The position numbers and the translations under genes are program-made. This document shows positions 51,507 to 60,073 of a stretch of DNA of 64,000 nt, piece after piece. The stretch spans positions 1 through 64,000 of the forward strand of contig JACMKX010000065.1 in NCBI GenBank assembly GCA_014379905.1, written 5' to 3'. The number at the start of each line of letters is the position of its first letter. Positions within the stretch are counted from its first letter, which is position 1. Origin of the DNA: Ferruginibacter sp. (GTDB lineage: Bacteria; Bacteroidota; Bacteroidia; Chitinophagales; Chitinophagaceae). Under the pieces are notes generated by a model, which was given only the letters and a program-made list of their open reading frames with translations, was not told where the DNA came from and made no database searches.

Positions 51507-51875
51507 ATGATTCAGCAAGAAAGCAGACTAAACGTAGCGGATAACAGCGGAGCCAAAGAGGTATTGTGTATTCGTGTACTGGGTAACAGCGGACAGGATT
51601 ATGCAAGGATCGGTGACAAGATTGTTGTTACTGTAAAAGACGCAATGCCTGCAGGTGGTATTAAAAAAGGTACGGTGAGCAAAGCGGTTATAGTTCGTAC
51701 TGTAAACAAACTGCGTCGTAAAGATGGTTCTTACATTCGTTTTGATGACAATGCCGTGGTATTGTTGAACAATTCAGATGAACCAAGAGGTACACGTATT
51801 TTTGGCCCGGTGGCCCGTGAACTAAGGGATAAAGGATATATGAAAATTATTTCCCTGGCTCCGGAAGTATTGTAA
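51507..51875 (+). CDS. rplN: 50S ribosomal protein L14
   Basis: A 122-residue protein from the ATG at 51507; the frame is open to 51429 but [20 protein letters not shown] is the true start. [40 protein letters not shown] and [19 protein letters not shown] are family motifs. Length is exactly normal. It contributes to the subunit interface. Confidence 0.98.
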   Translation: MIQQESRLNVADNSGAKEVLCIRVLGNSGQDYARIGDKIVVTVKDAMPAGGIKKGTVSKAVIVRTVNKLRRKDGSYIRFDDNAVVLLNNSDEPRGTRIFGPVARELRDKGYMKIISLAPEVL

Positions 51876-52011
51876 AAAAATAGCTGATATGCTAATTAGT
51901 CCCGATAGCTATCGGGATGCTAATTACCAGCTTCTAAAGTGTTTCGATATTATAAAAACAGGTTTTAGTTTGATGAATTAGCACATTATCAAATTAGCAA
52001 ATTAATTTAAA
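51876..52011. repeat. spacer rplN-rplX with palindrome TCCCGATAGCTATCGGGA
   Basis: A perfect 18-bp palindrome at 51900-51917, flanked by GCTGATATGCTAATTAG and right-hand words TTAGCACATTATCAAATTAG. It combines an iterated-palindrome type with the AATTAGC word set. Confidence 0.75.
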
Positions 52012-52350
52012 ATGAGTACAAGATTTAAACCCAAATTCAACATTAAAAAAGGCGACCAGGTTGTAGTGATTGCTGGAGCGGATAAAGATCTGAAGAAGCC
52101 ACGTAAAGTGTTGGAAGTTATTTTGGATAAAGCACGTGTATTGGTAGAAGGTGTTCACATCGTTACCAAACACACAAAACCTACGGCTCAAAATACCAAA
52201 GGCGGTATTTTGAAAGTAGAAGCACCTATTGCTATCAGCAATGTAATGCTATGGGATGCTAAAACGGGTGGGCCCACTAAAGTTAAACGCACCCGTGATA
52301 ATGGTAAACTAGTTCGTGTAGCTAAAAAATCAGGGGAGGTAATCAAATAA
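52012..52350 (+). CDS. rplX: 50S ribosomal protein L24
   Basis: A 112-residue KOW-domain protein. [40 protein letters not shown] and [20 protein letters not shown] are family stretches. Its stop shares one base with the rplE start (TAATG), so translation is coupled. It is one of the first 50S assembly proteins. Confidence 0.97.
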   Translation: MSTRFKPKFNIKKGDQVVVIAGADKDLKKPRKVLEVILDKARVLVEGVHIVTKHTKPTAQNTKGGILKVEAPIAISNVMLWDAKTGGPTKVKRTRDNGKLVRVAKKSGEVIK

Positions 52351-52913
52351 TGAGCACAGTTAATACAACAAGGCTGGCAGATAAGTACAAGAAAGAAATT
52401 GTACCTGCTTTAATGAAAAAATTCAGTTACAAAACTGTAATGCAGGCGCCAAAACTCACCAAGATCTGTTTGAATCGTGGTGTGAACGGTGCGGTAAACG
52501 ATAAAAAATTAATCGATATCGCTATTGATGAGCTAAGCAACATTACAGGTCAGAAAGCTGTTCCGACAATGTCTAAAAAAGATATTTCGAACTTTAAATT
52601 GCGTAAGAACATGCCAATTGGAGCACGTGTTACTTTACGTGGTGTAAAAATGTACGAATTTCTCGACAGGTTGGTGTCCGTTTCTTTACCACGTGTACGT
52701 GATTTCAAAGGTATCAATGATAAAGCATTTGATGGCCGTGGAAACTATACACTGGGTGTTACTGAACAAATCATTTTCCCGGAAATTGATATTGATAAAG
52801 TGAACAAGATCACAGGTCTGGATATCACTTTTGTAACAACTGCAGGTACCAACGAAGAAGCATATGAATTGCTGAAAGAGTTGGGAATGCCTTTTAAGAA
52901 CGTTAAGAAGTAA
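52350..52913 (+). CDS. rplE: 50S ribosomal protein L5
   Basis: A 187-residue protein that binds 5S r[43 protein letters not shown] and [20 protein letters not shown] are diagnostic. Length is slightly above the usual ~180. It starts on the last base of the rplX stop. Confidence 0.98.
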   Translation: MSTVNTTRLADKYKKEIVPALMKKFSYKTVMQAPKLTKICLNRGVNGAVNDKKLIDIAIDELSNITGQKAVPTMSKKDISNFKLRKNMPIGARVTLRGVKMYEFLDRLVSVSLPRVRDFKGINDKAFDGRGNYTLGVTEQIIFPEIDIDKVNKITGLDITFVTTAGTNEEAYELLKELGMPFKNVKK

Positions 52914-52965
52914 AAAATAATTATCGGTAATAATTAATAATTATTACCACCAATAAATAAAAATT

Positions 52966-53235
52966 ATGGCAAAAAAATCAATCCAGGCCAGGCAAAGAAA
53001 AAGAGAAAAAACGGTTGCAAAGTTTGCAGAAAAACGTGCAGCATTGAAAGCCGCAGGTGATTATGCAGCATTGGATTTGCTTCCAAAAAACGCTTCTCCT
53101 GTTCGGTTAAAAAACCGTTGCCAGTTGAGTGGCCGCCCAAGAGGTTATATGCGTCACTTTGGTGTGAGCCGTATATTTTTCAGGGATATGGCTTTGCAGG
53201 GCAAAATTCCAGGGGTAAGAAAAGCCAGCTGGTAG
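52966..53235 (+). CDS. rpsN: 30S ribosomal protein S14 (zinc-free form)
   Basis: An 89-residue protein. [40 protein letters not shown] and [20 protein letters not shown] are the long form. The four zinc cysteines of the short form are absent (only one Cys), so it is the zinc-independent type. The start is preceded by a short 52-bp gap. Confidence 0.97.
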   Translation: MAKKSIQARQRKREKTVAKFAEKRAALKAAGDYAALDLLPKNASPVRLKNRCQLSGRPRGYMRHFGVSRIFFRDMALQGKIPGVRKASW

Positions 53236-53367
53236 CAGACGGATGCTGGATACAGGATACGGGAAGCTTGATAAGAGCGCAGCCAGGATCCAGGAACCAG
53301 TATCAAGTATCCCTTAATGGATATCGCATTGTAAACAAATTATTAAATCAATTAACTACAAATAACA
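53236..53367. repeat. word-repeat spacer rpsN-rpsH (GGATACTGG set)
   Basis: CGGATGCTGGATACAGGATA on the left and GGATCCAGGAACCAGTATCA with AGTATCC on the right form an imperfect hairpin. The word set is that of 6110-6285 and 48797. Confidence 0.8.
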
Positions 53368-53766
53368 ATGGTTACTGATCCAATTGCAGATTATTTAACT
53401 CGTATTCGCAACGCACAAATGGCTAATCACCGTATCGTTGAGATCCCTGCGAGCAATTTAAAAAAACGTATTACTGAAATATTGTACGACAAAGGTTATA
53501 TCCTTAAGTACAAATTTGAAGATGACAGCAAACAAGGTGTTATCAAAATAGCGTTGAAATATGATGCGGCTACTAAATTACCAGCTATACAGAGCCTGGA
53601 AAGAGTTAGCCGTCCGGGTTTACGTTCTTATTCTAAACCAGGTGATTTCAAACGGGTAAAAAATGGTTTGGGCGTAGCGATCGTTTCTACTTCTAAAGGT
53701 GTGATGACTGATAAGGAAGCTAAAGCTCAAAATGTAGGTGGAGAAGTACTTTGTAACATATTCTAA
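53368..53766 (+). CDS. rpsH: 30S ribosomal protein S8
   Basis: A 132-residue protein. MVTDPIADYLTRIRNAQMAN, PASNLKKRITEILYDKGYIL and GLGVAIVSTSKGVMTDKEAK (the rRNA-binding C-terminal motif) are typical. In proteobacteria S8 autoregulates its operon; no such mRNA site was identified here. Confidence 0.98.
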   Translation: MVTDPIADYLTRIRNAQMANHRIVEIPASNLKKRITEILYDKGYILKYKFEDDSKQGVIKIALKYDAATKLPAIQSLERVSRPGLRSYSKPGDFKRVKNGLGVAIVSTSKGVMTDKEAKAQNVGGEVLCNIF

Positions 53767-53908
53767 TTTGAAAATTAGACGATTTGAAAATTTGAAGATG
53801 GTTTTCGGGTCGTAACATAAAGATTGAATTAAGCTTTCTATACATAGCTGAACACAATCGACACACATTTTCAAATAATAAATTTCCAAATTTTCAAATT
53901 AAAGAAAA
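53767..53908. repeat. word-repeat spacer rpsH-rplF (TTTGAAAATT set)
   Basis: TTTGAAAATTAGACGATTTG and AAAATTTGAAG on the left; ATTTTCAAATAATAAATTTC and AAATTTTCAAATT on the right. A fourth word set. Confidence 0.8.
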
Positions 53909-54463
53909 ATGAGTCGTATAGGTAAAAAGCCGGTAGAGATTCCAGGTGGCGTAACAGTTACCGTGGGAAAAGATAACGTGGTTACTGTAAAGGGTCCTAA
54001 AGGTGAATTGAAAGAAAACATTGACAGGGATATCACAGTGGAAGTAAAAGACAACACGGTTGAATTTTCACGTCCTACTGATCAGATCCGTCACCGTGCA
54101 ATGCATGGTTTGTACCGCTCTTTGATCAGCAACATGGTTAAAGGTGTTACAGAAGGTTTCAAAAAAGAACTGGAATTAGTGGGTGTGGGTTACAAAGCAT
54201 CCAGCCAGGGCAATCTTTTAGACCTTGCTTTAGGTTATTCTCACAATATTGTGCTGGAAATACCGAAGGAATTAAAAATTGCTACTGCACAGGAAAAAGG
54301 TAAAAACCCTGTCATTACTTTAGAAAGTATCGATAAGCAATTACTCGGACAGGTTTGTGCTAAAATACGCAGCCTGCGTAAACCAGAACCATACAAAGGT
54401 AAAGGTGTGAAATTTGTAGGTGAAGTATTGAGAAGGAAAGCAGGTAAAGCAGCAGGTAAATAA
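53909..54463 (+). CDS. rplF: 50S ribosomal protein L6
   Basis: A 184-residue protein with two similar domains. MSRIGKKPVEIPGGVTVTVG, TVKGPKGELKENIDRDITVE and the C-terminal KIRSLRKPEPYKGKGVKFVG are diagnostic. It lies near the factor-binding site. Length is normal (~177-184). Confidence 0.98.
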   Translation: MSRIGKKPVEIPGGVTVTVGKDNVVTVKGPKGELKENIDRDITVEVKDNTVEFSRPTDQIRHRAMHGLYRSLISNMVKGVTEGFKKELELVGVGYKASSQGNLLDLALGYSHNIVLEIPKELKIATAQEKGKNPVITLESIDKQLLGQVCAKIRSLRKPEPYKGKGVKFVGEVLRRKAGKAAGK

Positions 54464-54592
54464 TTGGCCAATTAGCCAATTAGCCAATTCAATAATTGAG
54501 TTCTATAGTTTCAGAAGTTTATTATCACATTGGCTAATTATCAAATTATCAAATTGTTCTCCGGCAGTATCGGGGAATGTAAATAAACAACA
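54464..54592. repeat. word-repeat spacer rplF-rplR (AATTAGCC set)
   Basis: GGCCAATTAGCCAATTAGCC on the left and TTATCACATTGGCTAATTAT, then CAAATTATCAAATTG on the right. Confidence 0.85.
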
Positions 54593-54949
54593 ATGAGTAA
54601 CAATAAATCAACAGCAAGACAAAAGATCAGGTATCGTATCCGCAAAAAAATTGCTGGTACTTCATCTAAGCCACGTCTGAGCGTATTCAGGAGCAACGCT
54701 GATATCTATGCGCAATTGATAGATGACGACAATGGTGCAACCATTGCTTCTGCATCTTCCAAACAAAAAGATATCAGTGCACAAAAAGCTCCTAAATCTG
54801 AAAAAAGCAAAATGGTAGGAGAAGCTATTGCTAAAAAAGCAGTAGAACTCGGTATCAAACAGGTTATTTTCGATCGCAGTGGTTATATCTATCATGGCCG
54901 TGTGAAAGCGGTTGCTGAAGGAGCAAGAGAAGGTGGATTGGATTTCTAG
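54593..54949 (+). CDS. rplR: 50S ribosomal protein L18
   Basis: A 118-residue protein binding 5S rRNA. ARQKIRYRIRKKIAGTSSKP, PRLSVFRSNADIYAQLIDDD and the ending FDRSGYIYHGRVKAVAEGAR cover the family. Length is normal. Confidence 0.98.
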   Translation: MSNNKSTARQKIRYRIRKKIAGTSSKPRLSVFRSNADIYAQLIDDDNGATIASASSKQKDISAQKAPKSEKSKMVGEAIAKKAVELGIKQVIFDRSGYIYHGRVKAVAEGAREGGLDF

Positions 54950-55052
54950 ATTTCACCCCTGCCTGCCGGTAGGCAAGTTGCAGATTTATGATTTATCTGC
55001 ATTCCGAACCAAATCAAAAATTAAAAATCAAAAATCGTAAATCGATATATAC
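54950..55052. repeat. spacer rplR-rpsE with an iterated palindrome
   Basis: CCTGCCTGCCGGTAGGCAAG (54958-54977) is the palindromic word also present inside repeats E3-E5. Then GATTTATGATTTATCTGC and AAATCAAAAATCGTAAATCG repeat the GATTTATGATTT word set. Confidence 0.65.
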
Positions 55053-55571
55053 ATGTCAAACATAATTTTAACTAAAGTAAAAGCCGGCGACCTGGAACTG
55101 AAAGAAAAGGTAGTTGCTATTAACCGTGTTGTAAAAACAACCAAAGGTGGTCGTGCCTTTAGTTTCTCTGCGCTTGTTGTGGTAGGTAACGAAGCTGGTG
55201 TGGTAGGTCATGGTTTAGGTAAAGCTAAAGAGGTGCAGGAAGCTATTACCAAAGGAATTGAAGATGCAAAAAAGAACCTTATCAAAGTTCCGGTAATGCA
55301 TGGTACTATTCCGCACGAACAATTAACCAAAGAAGGTGCTGCAAAAGTGTTGATCAAACCAGCAGCGCAAGGTACCGGTGTTATTGCCGGAGGTAGCATG
55401 CGTGCCGTTTTGGAAAGCGCAGGTATCACCGATGTGTTGGCTAAGAACCTTGGTTCCGCTAACCCGCACAACGTGGTAAAAGCTACTGTAAAAGCATTGG
55501 CTTCTTTACGTGAACCAATTGCGGTTGCCAAAACACGTAACGTGTCTTTGAAAAAAGTATTTAACGGATAA
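55053..55571 (+). CDS. rpsE: 30S ribosomal protein S5
   Basis: A 172-residue protein at the mRNA entry tunnel. [20 protein letters not shown] and [20 protein letters not shown] (double-stranded RNA-binding domain) are followed by [20 protein letters not shown] and [20 protein letters not shown]. It is important for decoding fidelity. Length is normal. Confidence 0.98.
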   Translation: MSNIILTKVKAGDLELKEKVVAINRVVKTTKGGRAFSFSALVVVGNEAGVVGHGLGKAKEVQEAITKGIEDAKKNLIKVPVMHGTIPHEQLTKEGAAKVLIKPAAQGTGVIAGGSMRAVLESAGITDVLAKNLGSANPHNVVKATVKALASLREPIAVAKTRNVSLKKVFNG

Positions 55572-55655
55572 AAATAGTTCATAGTTTATAGCCGATAGTT
55601 CATTGCAGTATTAATTACCATGAACTATTAACCATGAACCATCAACCAAACTAAA
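55572..55655. repeat. word-repeat spacer rpsE-rpmD (ATAGTTCAT set)
   Basis: ATAGTTCATAGTTTATAGCC on the left and CATGAACTATTAACCATGAA and CCATCAACC on the right. A fifth word set. Confidence 0.75.
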
Positions 55656-55838
55656 ATGAAAAAGATTAAAGTAACACAAGTAAAAAGCGTAATCGACAGA
55701 TCTGAGCGTCAGAAAAGAACTATGATCGCCCTGGGTTTGAAAAAAATGAACGCTACTGTTGAAGTAGAAGCTACTCCACAGGTATTGGGTATGGTTAACA
55801 AAGTTAGCCACCTGGTAAGAGTTGAGGAGCTGGCTTAA
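55656..55838 (+). CDS. rpmD: 50S ribosomal protein L30
   Basis: A 60-residue protein. KIKVTQVKSVIDRSERQKRT and MIALGLKKMNATVEVEATPQ are the family's short helix and strands. Length is normal. Confidence 0.96.
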   Translation: MKKIKVTQVKSVIDRSERQKRTMIALGLKKMNATVEVEATPQVLGMVNKVSHLVRVEELA

Positions 55839-55981
55839 TTTGAAAATTTGGTAATTTGAAAATGTGCCAAATAAAAAGCCATTTCAATAACGGAGTTTCT
55901 CATTACCAAATCATCAAATTTTCAAATCATCAAATTATTAAAGCGAGGGGTGATTCCCCGAAAGTATAAAATCAAATAAAA
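55839..55981. repeat. word-repeat spacer rpmD-rplO (TTTGAAAATT set)
   Basis: AATTTGAAAATTTGGTAATT on the left and ATTACCAAATCATCAAATTT, then TCAAATCATCAAATT on the right. GCGAGGGGTGATTCCCCG follows as a second small hairpin just before rplO. Confidence 0.8.
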
Positions 55982-56431
55982 ATGAAATTACATTCGTTAA
56001 AGCCTGCAAAAGGCGCTACGCACAAAGAAAAAAGGTTAGGCCGTGGCGAGGCAAGTGGTAAAGGTGGTACCTCAACAAAAGGTAACAAAGGTGGACAAAG
56101 CCGTGCCGGTTACAAAAGTAAAAAAGCTCATGAAGGCGGACAGATGCCCATTCAGCGTCGTATTCCAAAACGTGGGTTTACCAATATCAACCGCATCGAT
56201 TACAAAGTAATCAACGTAGGCCAGGTTGATCATTACGCAGAAAAATATGGCATTACAGAATTCAGCCTGCAAAACTTATATATCAATGGCCTGGTAAGTC
56301 AAAATGATGTTGTGAAAGTTTTAGGCAACGGGGAAATAAAAGGCAAATTTACATTCAAAGTAAATGCAGTAAGCGAAAAAGCCAAAGCTGCAATTGAAGC
56401 TGCCGGTGGTACAGTTGAAATTGTTAAATAA
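55982..56431 (+). CDS. rplO: 50S ribosomal protein L15
   Basis: A 149-residue protein. KLHSLKPAKGATHKEKRLGR, RGEASGKGGTSTKGNKGGQS and MPIQRRIPKRGFTNINRIDY are diagnostic of the N-terminal RNA-binding extension and core. It is the last ribosomal protein gene of the cluster. Confidence 0.98.
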   Translation: MKLHSLKPAKGATHKEKRLGRGEASGKGGTSTKGNKGGQSRAGYKSKKAHEGGQMPIQRRIPKRGFTNINRIDYKVINVGQVDHYAEKYGITEFSLQNLYINGLVSQNDVVKVLGNGEIKGKFTFKVNAVSEKAKAAIEAAGGTVEIVK

Positions 56432-56449
56432 ATTTCCCGATATTTGCAA

Positions 56450-56473
56450 CCCCGTCTTATGCGGGGTCTTTTT
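56450..56473 (+). terminator. hairpin between rplO and secY
   Basis: CCCCG (56450-56454) pairs with CGGGG (56462-56466), followed by TCTTTTT. It is a small terminator or attenuator just upstream of secY. Directly before it, GATATTTGC resembles a weak -7 element. Confidence 0.7.
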
Positions 56474-56502
56474 ACTTTAGTATTTAAATCGATTAAAATT
56501 CT

Positions 56503-57840
56503 GTGAAGAAGTTTATAACAACACTCAAAAATATCTGGAGCATTGAGGAACTGAGAAATAAAATCGTTTTCACCCTTTTACTGCTTTTCATTTACCGTTT
56601 AGGATCATTCATCGTTTTACCCGGTATTGATCCCAATAAATTAGCTGGCCTTGACCAAAGTGCACAAGGCGGTATGCTAGGCTTATTAAATGCTTTTGTA
56701 GGTGGTGCTTTTTCCAAGGCATCCATTTTTGCATTAGGCATCATGCCTTACATTTCTGCTTCCATCTTTATGCAATTAATGACCATCCTCGTTCCACAGA
56801 TGGCAAAAATTCAGAAAGAAGGAGAGAGCGGAAGAAAAAAGATCAACCAATGGACCCGCTACCTCACTGTAATTGTTACAGCATTCCAGGCAGCAGCGTA
56901 TATCGGTTATTTACACAGCCCGGGTATTAAAGAAGCGTTGATACCGGCTTATGGTAATTTCTTCTGGGTTTCTACAGTTGTTATTCTTACCGTAGGTACT
57001 TTGTTTGTAATGTGGCTGGGTGAAAAGATCACCGATAAAGGCCTGGGTAACGGTACATCTATCATCATCATGGTGGGTATCCTTGCCCGTCTGCCTCATT
57101 CATTCATGGAAGAGTGGTCTTCAAGAATGGCTAAGTATGGCGTAGGCGGTTTATTATTTGTATTGGTAGAACTAATCTTCCTGGTGGCTATCATCATGGG
57201 ATTAATTATGCTGGTACAGGGAACAAGAAAAGTGCCTGTTAATTATGCGAAGCAAATTGTTGGTAACCGCCAGTTAGGTGGAGCCCGTAATTTTCTTCCT
57301 TTAAAAGTAAATGCTGCAGGTGTAATGCCGATCATTTTTGCACAAGCCATCCTTTTCTTACCAACCGTATTTACAGGATTCACCGGTTCCGGCTGGGCAA
57401 GATATTTTACGGATCATACACATTGGGTTTACATGATCGTTTATTCTGTTTGTGTAATTGCCTTTACTTTCCTTTACACCGCACTCATATTTAACCCCAA
57501 GCAAATGGCTGACGAGTTAAAAAGAAACAACGGGTTTATACCAGGTGTAAAACCAGGTCAGCCAACTGCTGATTATATCGGTACCATTATGGATAGAATC
57601 ACTTTGCCGGGTGCTATTTTATTAGCCGTTGTAGGTATCCTGCCAGGATTGTTCCAATTGGTATTCCAAATGCAAATGAACTTCTCTACCTTCTTCGGCG
57701 GTACTTCATTGCTGATCATGGTAGGTGTAATTTTAGATACATTACAACAAATAGAAACACAATTATTAATGCGCCAGTATGATGGGTTAATGAGTAGCGG
57801 AAGAGTGCAGGGCAGGCAGGCTGTTACGCCGGGTCTTTAA
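56503..57840 (+). CDS. secY: preprotein translocase subunit SecY
   Basis: A 445-residue channel protein with ten helices. It starts with GTG at 56503 (KKFITTLKNIWSIEELRNKI). The family's plug and gate regions are visible: YRLGSFIVLPGIDPNKLAGL, GGAFSKASIFALGIMPYISA, GTSIIIMVGILARLP and the cytosolic loop PVNYAKQIVGNRQLGGARNF. The C-terminus ends GLMSSGRVQGRQAVTPGL. It is the export channel used by every signal peptide named here. A short hairpin (56450-56473) separates it from rplO. Confidence 0.98.
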   Translation: MKKFITTLKNIWSIEELRNKIVFTLLLLFIYRLGSFIVLPGIDPNKLAGLDQSAQGGMLGLLNAFVGGAFSKASIFALGIMPYISASIFMQLMTILVPQMAKIQKEGESGRKKINQWTRYLTVIVTAFQAAAYIGYLHSPGIKEALIPAYGNFFWVSTVVILTVGTLFVMWLGEKITDKGLGNGTSIIIMVGILARLPHSFMEEWSSRMAKYGVGGLLFVLVELIFLVAIIMGLIMLVQGTRKVPVNYAKQIVGNRQLGGARNFLPLKVNAAGVMPIIFAQAILFLPTVFTGFTGSGWARYFTDHTHWVYMIVYSVCVIAFTFLYTALIFNPKQMADELKRNNGFIPGVKPGQPTADYIGTIMDRITLPGAILLAVVGILPGLFQLVFQMQMNFSTFFGGTSLLIMVGVILDTLQQIETQLLMRQYDGLMSSGRVQGRQAVTPGL

Positions 57841-57866
57841 TAATAAATAATTTACAATAAACTTAT

Positions 57867-57903
57867 CAAACCCTGACGACAAAATCGTTGGGGTTTGTTT
57901 TAA
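57867..57903 (+). terminator. terminator after secY
   Basis: CAAACCCTGACGA pairs with TCGTTGGGGTTTG, then TTTTAATTTT. It separates secY from map. Confidence 0.85.
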
Positions 57904-57915
57904 TTTTACCTCCTG

Positions 57916-58719
57916 ATGATTCATTATAAAACAGCCGCAGAGATCGAGATCATGCGCCACAGCTGCCTGCTTGTGGGTAAAACGCATGCAGCACTTGCAA
58001 AAATATTAAAACCCGGTATTACAAGCAAGCAGGTAAACGACCTGGCAGAAACCTTTATCAGGGATAACGGCGGCATTCCTTCATTTTTAAATTACGGGGG
58101 AACTTATCCCTTCGCAACCTGTATTTCTGTGAATGATGCAGTAGTGCATGGCTTCCCCTCCACACATGAATTAAAAGACGGCGATATTGTTTCGCTCGAT
58201 ATAGGTATTTATAAAAATGGTTTTCACGGCGACAGCGCATATACTTATGCAATTGGTGAAGTAACGGAAGAAGCAAAACGTTTACTAAAAGTTACCAAAG
58301 AATCATTGTACAAAGGCATTGACAAAGCCAGGCAGGGAAACCGGGTAGGTGACATAGCATTTGCCATACAGGAACATACAGAAAAGAAAAATGGTTATGG
58401 CGTGGTGAGAGACCTGGTGGGGCATGGCCTTGGCCGCAGCCTGCACGAAGAACCACAGGTGCCCAATTATGGTAAACGCGGTACCTTGGCTAAATTAAAA
58501 GCCGGAATGGTATTGGCCATTGAGCCAATGATTAATATGGGTGTTAAAGAAGTATACCAGGAAGAAGATGGCTGGACCATACGCACCAACGACGGGCAGC
58601 CCTCTGCACATTTTGAACATGATGTATATATCACCAAGGGTGCGCCGGATATTCTTTCGTCGTTTGAAGAAATCGAAATAGCGGAAAAGGCAAATACTAA
58701 TCTTAGCTGGAGTTACTAA
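57916..58719 (+). CDS. map: methionine aminopeptidase, type I
   Basis: A 267-residue enzyme that removes N-terminal Met from nascent proteins. Metal ligands are visible in LDIGIYKNGFHGDSAYTY (the two Asp), GHGLGRSLHEEPQVPNYG (His), and GMVLAIEPMINMG (Glu) with FEHDVYI (final Glu). The N-terminal extension of type Ib is absent. It follows secY as in most Bacteroidota, but the usual infA, rpmJ, rpsM, rpsK, rpsD, rpoA and rplQ do not follow. Confidence 0.97.
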   Translation: MIHYKTAAEIEIMRHSCLLVGKTHAALAKILKPGITSKQVNDLAETFIRDNGGIPSFLNYGGTYPFATCISVNDAVVHGFPSTHELKDGDIVSLDIGIYKNGFHGDSAYTYAIGEVTEEAKRLLKVTKESLYKGIDKARQGNRVGDIAFAIQEHTEKKNGYGVVRDLVGHGLGRSLHEEPQVPNYGKRGTLAKLKAGMVLAIEPMINMGVKEVYQEEDGWTIRTNDGQPSAHFEHDVYITKGAPDILSSFEEIEIAEKANTNLSWSY

Positions 58720-58724
58720 AAATC

Positions 58725-58806
58725 AGGTCAGTCGTCAATTAGTCAATAAGCCAATGGGCAGCGTCATTGATGAACGCAATGACCTAATGATTAATGACCA
58801 TTGACT
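58725..58806. repeat. word-repeat spacer, GTCAATTAGTCAATAAG set
   Basis: CAGTCGTCAATTAGTCAATA and AGCCAATGGGC on the left, GACCTAATGATTAATGACCA and TTGACTTA on the right. It precedes the HI0933-type gene. Confidence 0.65.
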
Positions 58807-58813
58807 TACATTT

Positions 58814-60073
58814 ATGAAACAAAACAAAACACTGGTAGTTATAGGCGGCGGAGCAGCAGGTTTTTTTTGTGCAGTAAATGCTGCAAGAATGCATCCGCAA
58901 CTGCAGGTGATTCTCCTGGAAAAATCTTCCAAACTTTTAAGCAAAGTAAAAATCAGTGGCGGCGGCAGGTGCAATGTTACGCATGCCTGTTATTCTATCG
59001 CAGATATGATAAAGAAATATCCACGGGGTAATGCTTTTCTAAAAAAAGCTTTTCATCAATTTTTTACAACGGATACAATTGAGTGGTTTGCGAAAAGAGG
59101 CGTTCCATTAAAAACGGAAGGAGATGGAAGGATGTTTCCTCAATCGAATACTTCACAAACTATCATTGATTGCCTGTTGCAGGAAACTAACAGGTACAAG
59201 GTAGATGTAAGAATGAATTCGGATGTGAAAGAGGTCAGGTCAATGGTCGATGGTCAATGGTCAACAGGTGTTACCAATAAATTTGAATTGAGTTTATTGA
59301 ATGGAAAAGCGATCATTGCGGATTATGTATGTATTGCCTGCGGCGGGTTTCCAAAGTCGGCGCAATTTGACTGGCTCACAAAATTAGGTCACAGTATTGA
59401 AGACCCTGTTCCTTCTTTATTTACATTTAATATTCCTCAGAATAATATTACTGCATTGATGGGAATTAGTGTAGAAAATGCTGTTGTAAAAATAGCAGGA
59501 ACCAAATTACAACAGAGCGGCCCCTTATTAATTACGCATTGGGGATTGAGTGGACCTGCAGCCTTGAAATTATCTGCCTGGGGCGCCAGGGAACTGGCTG
59601 ATAAAAATTATCATTTTACCATTCATGTGAACTGGTTACCTGAATACAATGAAAATACTTTAAAAGATAAGATACAACAACTTCGGTTTGACATCGCTTC
59701 GCAAAAAATCATCAACCGGAATCCATTTGGAATACCCTCCAGGCTATGGGAATATTTTTTGCTTCAATCCAATATTAATATGGATTTGCGATGGGCAGAC
59801 CTGCCGGGCAAAGAACAGAATAAATTAATAAAGATACTGTGTGGCCAGGAAATGGAAGTAGAAGGGAAAACTACTTTCAAAGAAGAATTTGTTACAGCTG
59901 GTGGCATTTCTTTAAATGAAATAGATGTGAATACAATGCAAAGCAAACTCATTCCCGGCTTATGTTTTGCGGGAGAAATATTAAACATTGACGGTGTTAC
60001 AGGGGGATTTAATTTTCAGAATGCATGGACAACAGGGTGGATCGCTGCGAAGAATGTTGAGCGGCCTGTGTGA
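58814..60073 (+). CDS. HI0933-family flavoprotein (BaiN/YhiN-like)
   Basis: A 419-residue FAD-dependent oxidoreductase. TLVVIGGGAAGFFCAVNAAR (~6-25) is the dinucleotide site, then LSKVKISGGGRCNVTHACYS. The C-terminus has FVTAGGISLNEIDVNTMQSK, GLCFAGEILNIDGVTGGFNF and AWTTGWIAAKNVE. Residues ~139-154 (RSMVDGQWSTGVTN) come from iterated GGTCAATGGTCGATGG words and look like an insertion into the family fold. The substrate is unknown. The gene overlaps the large inverted repeat at 60065. Confidence 0.9.
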   Translation: MKQNKTLVVIGGGAAGFFCAVNAARMHPQLQVILLEKSSKLLSKVKISGGGRCNVTHACYSIADMIKKYPRGNAFLKKAFHQFFTTDTIEWFAKRGVPLKTEGDGRMFPQSNTSQTIIDCLLQETNRYKVDVRMNSDVKEVRSMVDGQWSTGVTNKFELSLLNGKAIIADYVCIACGGFPKSAQFDWLTKLGHSIEDPVPSLFTFNIPQNNITALMGISVENAVVKIAGTKLQQSGPLLITHWGLSGPAALKLSAWGARELADKNYHFTIHVNWLPEYNENTLKDKIQQLRFDIASQKIINRNPFGIPSRLWEYFLLQSNINMDLRWADLPGKEQNKLIKILCGQEMEVEGKTTFKEEFVTAGGISLNEIDVNTMQSKLIPGLCFAGEILNIDGVTGGFNFQNAWTTGWIAAKNVERPV

